NCBI RefSeq assembly: GCF_003573695.1
Contig: NW_020621936.1
Coordinates: 1,674,001 to 1,738,000, forward strand
Direction of reading: 5' to 3'
DNA length: 64,000 bases
DNA from: Papaver somniferum
Lineage: Eukaryota; Streptophyta; Magnoliopsida; Ranunculales; Papaveraceae
Both the position numbers and the translations under genes were made by a program. Positions 1 through 9,760 of the stretch are shown here, one piece after another. Position 1 is the first letter of the stretch, and every line of letters starts with the position of its first letter. The notes beneath the pieces were generated by a model, which worked only from the letters and a program-made list of their open reading frames with translations, was not told where the DNA came from and did not search any database.

Positions 1-248
1 GCTTCATTATTAACTCTTGGAGATTCGTGTTGCTCTGATGAGAGCAACACTCAGTCGTCATGCCGCACCAATAATGAGAGTGGAGCAGTACAGAAAATAC
101 AAGGGTGGTCATGCATTATTTGATAATGCTATAAGTTTATAGTGAGAAAGTATTCACCATTTTATCAGTGGCTTTATCCTTTGCAGGATGTTAGCGCATA
201 ATTTCGGCCTTTACAATTTTATCCTTTAATGAAAATCCACCATCAACA
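1..248 (-). repeat. Element A 3' LTR, partial
   Basis: Aligns by eye with about 7908-8142, with few differences and an extra stretch near the end (ATCCTTTAATGAAAAT). The rest of this LTR lies left of the window. Confidence 0.85.
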
Positions 249-265
249 TTAAGTCCCCCGCCTAG
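249..265 (-). other. Polypurine tract of element A
   Basis: On the minus strand the bases just before the LTR read GGCGGGGGACTTAA, then TGTTGATGG. Element C has the very similar AGCAGGGGACTTAA in the same place and copy B has GGCAGGGGACTTAA. Confidence 0.8.
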
Positions 266-1219
266 CGCATAATGGTTACACTATTGTGGGGTAGGCATGA
301 GATGGTGGCATACTTATGTGATAAATACAGGATAAAGAAAGTTTACCCGGAAGAACTTTGACCGACCGCTAGTAGTTGTCCATGTAAACGCCTCCGTGCA
401 AGCATGGAATCCTTTGGTGGGGCCGGTTTCCTTCCTTGGGTGTTTGAATCAAAAGAGGAATCCAATCAAAAGAGGAATCCTTGTCCTATTGGGATTCTCC
501 CAATTATTTGTTTATAAAAGGGACCGACCCTTTTATTTCCTCACGAATTTTTTTGTGTGTGTGGAGCTCCCGCCCGTGACCTACACAGCCGCCGATTACG
601 CCGCCGCCAAAGTTGTCGTCGCCGTCCGTTCGTTCGCGGCAAGGTAAACTTCCCCCTTTTTTTTTTGAAGGTAAAACCCTAGTTTTTTTAGGTAAACCTC
701 TTTTGCAAGACATATCATGATTAGTTCCTCACCGAAGTTGACAGCAAAACGGCCGATATTGCTAGGATTGCTTAGTAAACAATCCGTGAATCCATGAATA
801 TGTAGTTTTTTGCTTCTCTTTCCATTGTTGCATGCCAAACCTATCTTTTAGGTTATAGCTTGAAAAAACCCTTAGCTTGAATTTCGTGACACGACTCCCA
901 TGAATAAAGAAAACCGTGTTATAATACGTGCAAATGAATGTGGGCCCCACCATATATGCTCGGTCGAACGTGCGTCCCACTATGTACGCCTGATTGAACA
1001 TCGACCCCATACCAGCTTCGTGACCTTGACCGACCTTGCTTGCTGACGTGGCCCAATATCAGACTTGTGACCTTGATCGGCTTTGACCAATATCAGACTG
1101 ATGTGACCCAATACCTTCCTACTTGCGTGACATGATAGTCTTGCTTGCGTGATGGGATTCTAGCCTTGTAATCTCGACCGGCTTCTTGGACTTTACTAAC
1201 ACCGGCCTCGTTTGCTGAC
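266..1219. other. Non-coding stretch between polypurine tract and PMD gene
   Basis: Short open frames only, none resembling a protein. The right part (about 960-1219) holds degenerate copies of phrases such as TTGACCGGC and GACCAATATCAGAC, which lead into the 23-bp array. In copy B the same position (38700-39440) is also repeat-rich. It may include the promoter of the antisense gene, but no clear TATA box was identified. Confidence 0.5.
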
Positions 1220-1370
1220 ATGGTTCAATACCAGCCTTGTTTGGACCCAATACCAGCCTTGTTTGTGGCTCAATACCAGCCTTTTTTGTGGCTCAATACC
1301 AGCCTTTTTTGTGGCTCAATACCAGCCTTGTTTGTGGCTCAATACCAGCCTTGCTTGTATGATTTTCCCA
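1220..1370 (+). repeat. 23-bp tandem array upstream of the PMD gene
   Basis: About five to six units of GTGGCTCAATACCAGCCTT plus three or four T/G bases, period 23. The last units decay into CCCAGCCTTGTG. One relic unit is seen in copy B near 39450 (GTGGCTCAATACCAGCCTTG), so the array expanded in A. The 81-residue open frame crossing it is a product of the repeat. Confidence 0.8.
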
Positions 1371-1485
1371 GCCTTGTGTACTCAAACGTGAATGTGTGTT
1401 CTGTCGTGTGTGACTATACATCCCATGCGTTTTCATACAAGACTCTCTTATCTTTTGTAGGATAAACAAAAAGACTCATGTTGAA

Positions 1486-4107
1486 ATGTCTTCTGGGGAT
1501 AATGCTGGTGCCAAGTCAGGGAGTGTTGACAGCTTCAAAAATATGCCGAATATAGATGATGAGTTGTTCACCGTGCCTTTTCCGAACATTAGAATACATC
1601 CCTCTCACAAGATAGTCCTGCTCTCTGGTTCTGAAAATATGGAAGCTGATCCATCCTCTTCTTCAGCACTTGTGATGAGATTCTGTCTTCGGAGAAATGA
1701 ATATCCACCTTCACCTATTGACTTCAATATTTTTCACACCCCGCTGGGCTCTTATGAAGGATGGATGAAACGCATGCTGAGTAATAAAAGGATTAAAGCT
1801 AATTTGGTTAAGGCGCAAATCCTTGATGCGGTCATGGCGTCTGCCACTCTTCAGATTAAGAAAGATGTTGCAGGCTTGATCACTTTCATTTCTCGGTGGC
1901 GTCCTTTTACTCATACATCTGTATGCAGATGGGGAGAGATGACCATTTCTCTGGAAAGTGTAGCTGCATTAATGAACCTTCCTGTTGCTGGAAGCTTCTT
2001 TTACAAACTTACTGATGCAGAACGTCGGTCTTATAATGCTATACTTCGAAAGGCGGGAGAATTCGATGATCTGGAGAAGGAGAAGAAAGACACGAAATGC
2101 TTTTACACTTGGTGGGTGTCGGAATGGTCTCCTGCAGACCCGAAACCCGGTCAGGAGTTGGAAGACGAGATCAACGTGATTGCATTTCTGTCTTTGTGGT
2201 TATCCAGAGACATATTTGACGACGGTTCTGGAATGAAGACCATAAGAGGTGACCTCGTCATGTTTGCTATAAAGCTGGAAAAAGGTGAGGTCCTTCCCCT
2301 AGGTGCCTTGTTTCTTGGATCACTGTGTTCTCATCTGGACGCCTTAGCGACGAACATGCATGCTTCCAATGGGTATAAGAAGGTGGAGTCGCATATCCAC
2401 ATTGCTTTTCTTCAGGCGTTTTTGTGGGAACATTTCAAAATCTTTGCTCATGTTCCTGCAACTTCACTCAGCAGTTTGTATGGTGGTTCGAGAATACTTC
2501 GTTGGCAGAAGAGACGTCCAAAAACTGGTGTGAAGCTTGTGGATGTCTTCGACAATGTGTCCTCCATAAATTTTCGTCCATAGGAGCCGATCCACCCTTT
2601 CATTGTTCAGCCAAAGACTTTTTCTATTGTTCCTGATGCTGTGTTGCGTACTGATGTCGAAACCGCGAGTCTTGGGGAACTTATTTACTTGCGAAGCTGC
2701 ACTCTGGGATATGTCTCGTCTTTATTTGACGAAGAATTTACTGTGACTCCGTACAATATTGACATGGCTGCTCGGAAAATGGGATTTGACCAGGGTGTTC
2801 CATTTCTTCGTCCGTTGAAGGATACAAGAACTTTTCCCGGACATTCTTAATGCTGACATATTTTCATCAGTGCAAAGCCTTCATTTCCTTCCTATCGGAA
2901 GAAACACGACGGTAACTAGCAGGTATAAGGAATTTTGGAGGGAGCAATTATTAACCTTTCATAAATTCTCGGAGGAGGTTGTGACAGATTCCCGCGGCGA
3001 ACCATCTTCTGACGTCTTGAAGGAGCATCCTCGGTTGAAATCACTCCTAGGTAAACGAACCGGAGCTGATGACTGCATTCCTCAAGCAGAAGTGCGGTCT
3101 AAGAAGCAGGCATGTGGTTCGGTGATCCTCAATTCATCCAATATGCAGGTATTTAAATTTCTTTCTGTTTGATCCCTTGGTTTCGTTCTTCCCGAGAAAC
3201 TTTCACTAAAGGTAATCCTTTGTTGGCAATCAGGGAATCTCGAAAGAAAATGCTTTCGCAAGACTGGCTCGTAGTCATAAAGAGAGGTCTGGCGACACTG
3301 GTCTTCACGAGAAGTATGGCGATACTGATCCTCTTGGCGATGATGAAAAGGATGATGCAGGCTCAGTGGTTGATGCAGGAAACGTTTCCTAGAACGACAA
3401 TGTGTCAGAGCGTTTCGTTAAACTTGTAGATGAGGCCGTGACAGAAATCAGCCTTCAAAGTGAAGCAAACATTAGGAGGAATGCAGGAGAAACAACATCT
3501 GCGATTGTTGAGATGGAATTTCCTGAGCAGGTTCCAAATGATAAAGTCGTCATGGTGGCTTCTTCTGAAATGCCTCATGTGACTGGTGAAGCATTGGTAA
3601 TACAACCTGTTGTTCCTGGTGCTATCTTCAATCCTCCCTTCGATACCCCTCATGCAAGTCATGTGTTGGTTGGGGATTCAGTGTGCCGGCTCAGTTCGAG
3701 GAGTTATACACGGTGATATGGAAGAAGCATGGCCACATTTCTACCACCACGAATCTCAAAAGTCGCCTTGCATTGGTCAACCGCGTCCAAGAAGCTTTAT
3801 TCTCCATTCACGGGATGAGCGTCACGACTGGTCGAACCGTTTCTGAGGATATGATTGAAGACTGGAAGTGCCATCGGGACGTGTTTGTGCAGTACGACTT
3901 CAACGCTCCTTGGTTCTTCAAAGGGTTCTCTGAAATCCAAGAGCTTCAGAAATTGCAAAATGAAATTCCTTCTGCAGACTGTATTGCTTGCCAGGAAGAA
4001 GAGGTTGAAAAGTTGTCTAAGGAGTTGAAGCTGAAACAACCGTACTCCAAAGGATGAAAACTTCTCTTGCTCAGAAGGATGAGTTGCTGCTGAAGGACTT
4101 TCCTTGA
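1486..4107 (+). pseudogene. Plant mobile domain (PMD) gene, antisense to element A, broken
   Basis: The frame opens at ATG 1486 (SSGDNAGAKSGSVDSF) and runs 365 codons. Residues about 100-310 match the plant mobile domain: WGEMTISLESVAALMNLPV, then AFLSLWLSRDIF and the FLGSLCSHLD region. Similarity continues past a TAG at 2581-2583, a frameshift near 2840, an intron at 3149-3233, a TAG at 3390-3392 and a frameshift near 3675, ending near 4107. The last part (about 3683-4057) has FEELYTVIWKKHGHI and TTGRTV, a module also found in the antisense gene of element C, followed by a charged helical tail. A spliced leader is possible: the bases before the start end in CTTATCTTTTGTAG. PMD proteins are known in plants as silencing or meristem factors and as passengers of transposons. 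As it stands this copy cannot make a full protein. Confidence 0.85.
3149..3233 (+). other. Intron in the PMD gene
   Basis: Donor after ATGCAG (GTATTTAAAT), acceptor TTGGCAATCAG. Removing these 85 bases joins two open frames in phase, and the second exon reads on for about 50 codons (GISKENAFARLARSHKERSG) to the TAG at 3390. Phase conservation supports a real intron. Confidence 0.75.
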
Positions 4108-4560
4108 AGGATTCGTGCCGCCTACTTGTGTTCTTTCTTTAGATGCTTTTGAGTGATTGTGAGGATTCCCTTTCACAATTTTTCAGATTTTGAACTAATA
4201 TGTGGTTGAATTTTGAACTGGTTTATTTTTTGAGATAGTTTTGTGAATGATTTTTCCGAAAGAGTTTATTCTAAAATGGAATTTGCATCTTGGTTATGAA
4301 TGATTGCATATGTCATACGAAATTACAAATATCGTGTGAAAAGGAAACATGAAGGGAAACAAGCATGGTGTTTGATCATTGAATCTCTTTCTCCATGTGG
4401 GATGTCAAGTCCCCAGTAAATTCTAAAACTATCTTGCTTGTAAAATTGTTTGATAGAACTTACTTGCTCTTTGGAACCTCATTTGCATGAAACTGAAACT
4501 TCCCAAGCAACCTCTTCAAGGAAGCCGTACGCATTAGTTTCCAGAGAGGGAAGGCAACTC
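4108..4560. other. Spacer between PMD gene and gag; nothing recognised
   Basis: Here the ends of the convergent antisense gene and gag face each other. In a complete element of this type the protease, reverse transcriptase, RNase H and integrase would lie here; none of it is left, which points to a deletion of most of pol. Confidence 0.5.
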
Positions 4561-5490
4561 CTATGAATTAAGATTCTCCTGAATGATGCGCTTCAAGGCG
4601 TTGCATTCACTGGTAGGATGATGAAAGAAACGATGATAATGACAATACCTCGGATCTATCAGTTCTTGATCATTCGATTGACGCCATACAAGAGGCAATT
4701 GTACCTCTCCATCTCGCACCCATGCCTCCAACAACTCCAGGATCTTCTTTATTGGGAACAGGAAATGAGGATACTTCGAGTCCAGCCTTTCTTGCGTTAG
4801 TGGACATCGTGACGTCTCTCTGTGGATTTGATGTGGAGAACGCTTTGGAGACGGAGTTGGAAAACCAGTGTGTGTCATCATATCTGCGGCTCGCTTGACT
4901 GGATGACGGAATGCGGAAGGCGTCATAATATCATTGCTGGGTGAATGAGTTGAACACTCCCATCCTCTGCACTCACGTGTTCCTTGATTGATTTCTCCTT
5001 CCTCGAGTATTTCTTCACTTGGCTGAAAGGTCGTTGTGGATTGGGTAGTCTTCTGAGCTTCGACAAGAGTCTTGAGGTACAAATCTTCTAGTAAGGCTCC
5101 GTAAGCTGCAGGCTCCCTTTCTTTATCCGGCAGATGTGGCATCCCTAACAAGTCTTTTCTTCTACGGAGTTGTCTCGAGTCTCCGTCGCCATCTGGACCA
5201 TGTTGTTCGTCTCTCCTGAGTCCCCTGTGGCTACGCGCTCTCTCTGCATCTCCGCTGGTAAAGGCATGACTTCTAGATAAGGATTCAGCGTTTCTTGCAC
5301 CGTCTGGGTAAATGCTTGCCGATCCTTCTTGTAATTGAGCTGCTATATCATTCAAAAGGCGGAATGTTTCACTCTGCCTTCTAGCGATACCAGCTTGATT
5401 TGCCAGGACATCCTCCAGCATTCTAGCCGCACTTCCCATGATACCTGAATCATCTATGGTTTCCGGAGAATCTAGCGTGCGAGGATACAT
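4561..5490 (-). CDS. Shortened gag of element A
   Basis: The only long minus-strand frame of element A, next to its primer site. The first ATG is at 5490-5488 (MYPRTLDSPETIDDSG); the open frame further upstream starts without ATG. 309 residues. The N-terminal third is helical (ARMLEDVLANQAGIARRQSE), then an Arg/Asp-rich stretch, a Glu-rich linker and a C-terminal block KILELLEAWVRDGEVQL. It ends in a zinc-knuckle variant, C-x2-H-x4-H-x4-C (CHYHRFFHHPTSEC). The frame is intact but I see no retrotransposon capsid core between linker and knuckle, so the protein looks internally deleted. Element C has a related block (IELLEVWVQDGAIKL). Likely role: RNA binding in trans-complemented particles, if expressed at all. 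Confidence 0.7.
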   Translation of the reverse strand: MYPRTLDSPETIDDSGIMGSAARMLEDVLANQAGIARRQSETFRLLNDIAAQLQEGSASIYPDGARNAESLSRSHAFTSGDAERARSHRGLRRDEQHGPDGDGDSRQLRRRKDLLGMPHLPDKEREPAAYGALLEDLYLKTLVEAQKTTQSTTTFQPSEEILEEGEINQGTRECRGWECSTHSPSNDIMTPSAFRHPVKRAADMMTHTGFPTPSPKRSPHQIHRETSRCPLTQERLDSKYPHFLFPIKKILELLEAWVRDGEVQLPLVWRQSNDQELIDPRYCHYHRFFHHPTSECNALKRIIQENLNS

Positions 5491-5621
5491 CGTGAGATGA
5501 AGACCGAGATAAAAACCAAAAATGGATAGGTTAATGATTGAATCTGACCCAAGATCTATCACAAGATTGAGAAGGTTGGAATGAATATTGAGAATCCAAT
5601 TTTGCAATCGACAGATTAATC

Positions 5622-5640
5622 TCCCACTGTGGTCGCCAAT
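5622..5640 (-). other. Primer-binding site of element A
   Basis: On the minus strand the bases right after the LTR read ATTGGCGACCACAGTGGGAG. Element C has the same sequence after its 5' LTR. It resembles the tRNA-Arg-type primer sites reported for Tat/Ogre elements; the exact tRNA needs a tRNA search. Confidence 0.75.
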
Positions 5641-6010
5641 TGTTTATGGGTGAAAACTATTTCTGTCGGTTTTGGTAATTTGGGGTGTGCGGATGAGAAA
5701 TGAATCTAAACCCTAAACAAATGCACTGCACATGAGTGCTTTTTATTCGAGAAATCAATCTGTACAATTCTGTCCTAAACCAAGAAATGGTCGTTCCAAA
5801 CTTGCTTCGGTCACAAAGTGAAGGAGATGGGGTTGATCTTAGGGAGGGAAGCGAAGAAGGTGTTGAGAATGTGGAGGTGTTGGCTGTTTATGACTTGTAT
5901 AAGAAAGCTGAACTGGCTTGCAGAATGTAAGCTATCATTCTGGTGTTTGGATACGATTGTATCAACACTTGGTTTCTGTTGTCTTGTTCTTTTTGAAATA
6001 GGGAGGAGAA

Positions 6011-6025
6011 CCTATTTATATAAGT
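6011..6025 (-). promoter_or_regulatory. TATA box of the family A LTR
   Basis: Minus strand CTTATATAAATAGG, about 370 bp before the LTR end that adjoins the primer site, the place expected for the U3/R promoter. Copy B has a weakened version (CTTGTATAAATAGG) near 36594-36607. Confidence 0.65.
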
Positions 6026-6591
6026 CATTGAGCCTTACCCACGTCTCTCATGGGAAGTGGAGAAAGTGGAGTGATGGAGTAGTGGAGTTGCGTGTGTTAG
6101 TGTCACACGATTAGTCTTGCCCACTTCTCCCATCATCACTAACCGTCCATGTCTTCCTGACACGTTCTTGTGATGGCGCGTTGTGCTCTGCACGCTGTAA
6201 ACCGCCAGACCAATACCCCAGTATGTATCCCCCAGTTTGTGACATGATTAATGTCTCGTGTGTGTGGATCGTGGGACCCACAAAAGGTAGCATGTGATGC
6301 TAGATTAAATAACTAAGTTATTTAGGAAGTCGATATTTGTGAAATATCGTGTGTATTCTATGCAGTTAATGCATCGAATATAATCATCATGTGTGAAGCA
6401 TCGCTGTTTTAAGGCTTAACGGAGTAAGTCACGATTAAGCGTCTTAAAATAGATGCATGTCTATCCATCTTCGAGTGATCGTTTGGAGGCTGTACAGGTA
6501 AGTCCTGACTTGGAAGATCACTTTGTACGGAAGAGTGGTGGACGGTGATTGTGGTGATGCCTCACTGGTCGCCTAACTCCTGTCTTAGGTT

Positions 6592-7657
6592 GTCCGTCCA
6601 AGCTAGTGAAGTTGGACGGACGAGATGGATTGTGACCCACATCTGCAACCGTTGGATTAGGGTTTAGGAGGTGCTCAAACACCAACCTTTAGCTTGGTCG
6701 AATCCAAGCATGGGAGACATATTTGGCAGGGCCGATCGGGCATGCGTGTAGACGACATGCTGGTGTGGGCGCCTATACCTCACTGTCTCATGAAGGTGCA
6801 ATCTACACAACTGAATTTTTCAAGCAAAGAGGAATGGATGAGATTGATTTGTGACAGAAATCTCATGCCGCAAAGGCCGCGCGTCATGCCTACTTCAGGC
6901 ACGCGTTTCGAGACGACCACGCCTGGCCGGTCTTGGCCGATCAATCAGGTGTGCAGACGGTGGGCTGGTGTACACGTCTGTACCTTATTTTCCCATAGAA
7001 ACGTGATCTAAGCCACTTAATTTGTCCGGCGAAGTTGAGTGGTCGAGATTGGTTTGCAATTGGGAAGTGTGACCACGCCTAGTTTGGGCGTGCGAATCGA
7101 GGCAACCAGCCATGATATGCCTTGGCCGATCAGGTTTGGAGATAGGTGGGCCCACAGTGATCGTGTGGATACTCACCGGACCTGCTTAGTCTATTCGTGG
7201 ACCCTTCATTCGAGCAGGAGAAAATGGACGCTCGTGATCGATTTGCGACACAAACCCTAATTAGGGTTTCTTGGCCGGTCGTGTGCATGCATGTTTGGCT
7301 AGCCGAAAACATGTGCTACATACCTCATCCGGAGAGGTCGACCGTGTGGAACCCTTGTTGGGCCGGTGGTGAGCATGGTGGTATATGTCCAACCACCTCA
7401 GGCTTGATCTAAGCCATCCAACCATGTTGGTGAAGTTGGATGGTCGTGATCAATTTTAGGTTTTTAGTGGTCTTTTCCGTGACCCTCAATTCTCCACGCT
7501 GACCCAACTTCGTACAATCGTATATTGCAATCTGGTCAGGTTAGGGAAGAGTCGGTCATGCAGGTAGGAAGAAGGTTCATCGATGTACAGGATAAGCTTT
7601 GTCTAACCGGCCATGGGATAATCTACGCCGTCCAACCATGTTGGTGACGTTGGACGG
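6592..7657 (-). repeat. Array of 30-nt hairpins in the family A LTR
   Basis: Four clear units at 6592-6621, 7013-7042, 7414-7443 and 7628-7657, plus a decayed one near 7205-7235. Each is an 8-10 bp stem, a loop of 10-14 bases ending GAAG (GACG in the last unit), the matching stem, then TCGNGAT. Arms: GTCCGTCCAA/TTGGACGGAC, CCACTTAA/TTGAGTGG (one G-T), CCATCCAA/TTGGATGG, CCGTCCAA/TTGGACGG. The arms differ between units but stay complementary within a unit. Spacing is about 400, 400 and 214 bp. The same units recur in copy B. Confidence 0.8.
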
Positions 7658-8142
7658 TCGTGATGAATTTGAGACTGCCGTAGGCGGTCTTGTGCGCACA
7701 AGCTTTTCCAAGCTGCTCCACACCAGTCTGGATATCCATTCTGGGCTGGTGTTTGGTGATTATTTTATCAGGCGTGACTTTGCACCTTTGTGGCCGACAT
7801 GCGCGGTCGTGATTATTTCCAAGACTGTCGTAGACAGTCCAGATGCTCGATCGGGTTTGTATAACACTCCGAGAATTGAAGCATGTACGGGTATTTCGTA
7901 TATGCTTCATTATTAACGCTTGGAGATTCGTGTTGCTCTGCTGAGAGCAACACTCAGTCGTCATGCCGCACCAATAATGAGAGTGGAGCAGTACAGAAAA
8001 TACAAGGCTGGTCATGCATTAATTGATAATGCTATAAGTTTATAGTGAGGAAGTATTCACCATTTTATCAGTGGTTTTATCCTTTGCAGGATGTTAGCGC
8101 ATAATTTCGGCCTTTAAAATTTTAGCCTTTCCACCATCAACA

Positions 8143-8255
8143 CGTACGAGTACAATCTTTGATTGGCTTGAGATCGTGAAAGTTCTCCGATAGGCAAGAT
8201 AAAGAAGTCACAAATATTCGTCTCACTGTTTGTGATTCCTCGACAAACCGCCTGT
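8143..8255 (+). repeat. Family D LTR fragment between elements A and C
   Basis: Matches the 3' part of the D LTR (compare 28050-28140: TCTCCGATAGGTAAGATA). It continues at 22677 once element C is removed. The last five bases, CCTGT (8251-8255), are the target duplication of C. Confidence 0.75.
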
Positions 8256-8649
8256 TGTAGATGGTGGATTTTCGACAAGGGCTAAAATCGTAAACTCATA
8301 ATTATACGAAGCTCTGATCCAGCAATCATACGTGAGTATTGAGACACGGGTCTCTCATCGAATTCTCAACGGAGAGTACTTTCTCTCAGAGTACATGTAG
8401 ATATGTAGTCTCACGACTGGACAACGACATATCTCATGAATACTGAACACTTTCAGTTATTATTTCTATATAGTATCACGAGATTGACGGCTCCTAAACA
8501 GCTTGCTCTGCTAGTATAGAGCGATAACGTCTTCAGGAACAAACAACGAGTTTACCCTGACTATATAAAAGATATGACTTACCGACAAGCTCATATCAGG
8601 ATATTTAATGCTCTGCTAGTATAGAGCCACAAAGTTAATTATTCCTAAT

Positions 8650-9270
8650 TACAATTGCTCCTATTCCATGGTCGAATCCACGAATGGTCCCATGGAATGG
8701 CAATAACAATTGCTCCTATTCCATGGTCGAATCCACGACTGGTCCCATGGAATGGCAATAACAATTGATCCTATTCCATGGTCGAATCCACGACTGGTCC
8801 CATGGAATGGAAATAACAATTGATCTTATTCCATGGACGAATCCACGACTGGTCCCATGGAATGGCAATAACAATTGATCATATTCCATGGACGAATCCA
8901 CGACTGGTCCCATGGAATGGCAATAACAGTTGCTCTTATTCCATGGTCGAATCTACGACTGGTCCCACGGAATGGCAATAAACAATTGTTCTGGTTCTAT
9001 GATCGAATCCACGACTTGATCTCATAGAATAGCAATAACTATATTATCTCATTACTCTGATTTCATGATCGAATCCACAACTGGTCTCATAAATGGTAAT
9101 AGATAAATCTTAATTACTCCGATTCTATGGACGAATCTACGATCCCATTGAATGGTAATGCTCACTTTATTATTCTGAATTCGTAGTCGAATCCTCAGCT
9201 GATCCTATGAATTAATAATAAACATCTTATTACTCAGTTTTGTGAATTATTCTCCACTGAATTCCACAAT
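8650..9270 (+). repeat. 55-bp dyad-symmetric tandem array in the family C LTR
   Basis: Six near-identical units with period 55 (unit starts near 8652, 8707, 8762, 8817, 8872, 8927), then about five diverged ones to 9270. Each contains ATTCCATGG, the core TCGAATCCACGA, and CCATGGAAT, which can fold as a 9-bp stem. Diverged units keep pairing: TTCTATGA/TCATAGAA, AATTCGTAG/CTATGAATT (one G-T). The 3' LTR has the same array at about 19312-19935. The open frames across it are repeat artefacts. Confidence 0.88.
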
Positions 9271-9424
9271 TAATAATAAATAATCAACAATTGGGCGTCC
9301 GAGCTACTATAAGTAAGCCCCGATTTAAATGGTGAAAGTGTATTCAACGACGATACACTAACAGTCACCGCAGGAACGAGTATTTCAAAATACAACGAAA
9401 CGATGAACCTATGCAAAATAGGGA

Positions 9425-9727
9425 AGAAAATAATAAATAATTACAAATATTGACCAAGGTGCTGGGAACACGGACACACGACCTACCGACCGTGCCGTGG
9501 TCAGTTCCACGCCAGTTTTATATTTTTAATACATTTTTATTATTTTCCATGATTTGATGAAAATTCTCTCGATCAAATCTCTCCTTCGTCTGAGGAAGCT
9601 CCTCGGTTTCATGGTACTTCCATAAATCCATAAAATAATATAAAATTAAGGAAAGGAGTGTGGGGCGTGACCATTGGCCAACCGGCCATGCCTTGGTCCC
9701 AGCCGGCCCACACCCCACGGTTCCTTA

Positions 9728-9760
<33 letters not shown>

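Larger units (their letters stand above)
1..8142 (-). mobile_element. Element A: Tat-type Ty3/Gypsy retrotransposon, non-autonomous, left end cut by window
   Basis: The element reads right to left. A full LTR lies at 5641-8142 and the last 248 bases of the other LTR open the window; both end CCACCATCAACA on the plus strand. The primer site abuts the right LTR (5622-5640) and a polypurine tract abuts the left one (249-265), which fixes the orientation. The interior is only about 5.4 kb: a short gag on the minus strand and a broken plant-mobile-domain gene on the plus strand. No reverse transcriptase, RNase H or integrase was seen. The antisense gene before the 3' LTR and the primer site are Tat-lineage traits (known). 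The element sits in a family D LTR (resumes at 8143); its predicted target duplication CGTAC (8143-8147) cannot be checked on the left. Confidence 0.85.
5641..8142 (-). repeat. Element A 5' LTR
   Basis: 2,502 bp, from TGTTTATGGGTG to CCACCATCAACA (plus strand), i.e. TG...CA on either strand. Copy B carries the same LTR at 36228-38666. Contains a TATA box (minus strand, about 6011-6025) and an array of 30-nt hairpins (6592-7657). No protein reads through it. Confidence 0.9.

Noticed and set aside
1220..1465. Open frame with repeated PALFVAQYQP words
   Set aside because: Product of the 23-bp tandem array, which shifts frame each unit.
7599..8015. Open frames of 105 and 130 residues on both strands
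   Set aside because: They overlap each other inside the family A LTR; copies in B are not open.
8716..8913. Minus-strand open frame of 65 residues with a repeated GPVVDSSMEYDQ-like unit
   Set aside because: It is a translation of the 55-bp dyad array; period 55 shifts frame and no start context or homology supports it.
8650..9270. CRISPR-like array of dyad repeats
   Set aside because: Repeats are directly adjacent without unique spacers, lie in a plant LTR and recur identically placed in the other LTR.
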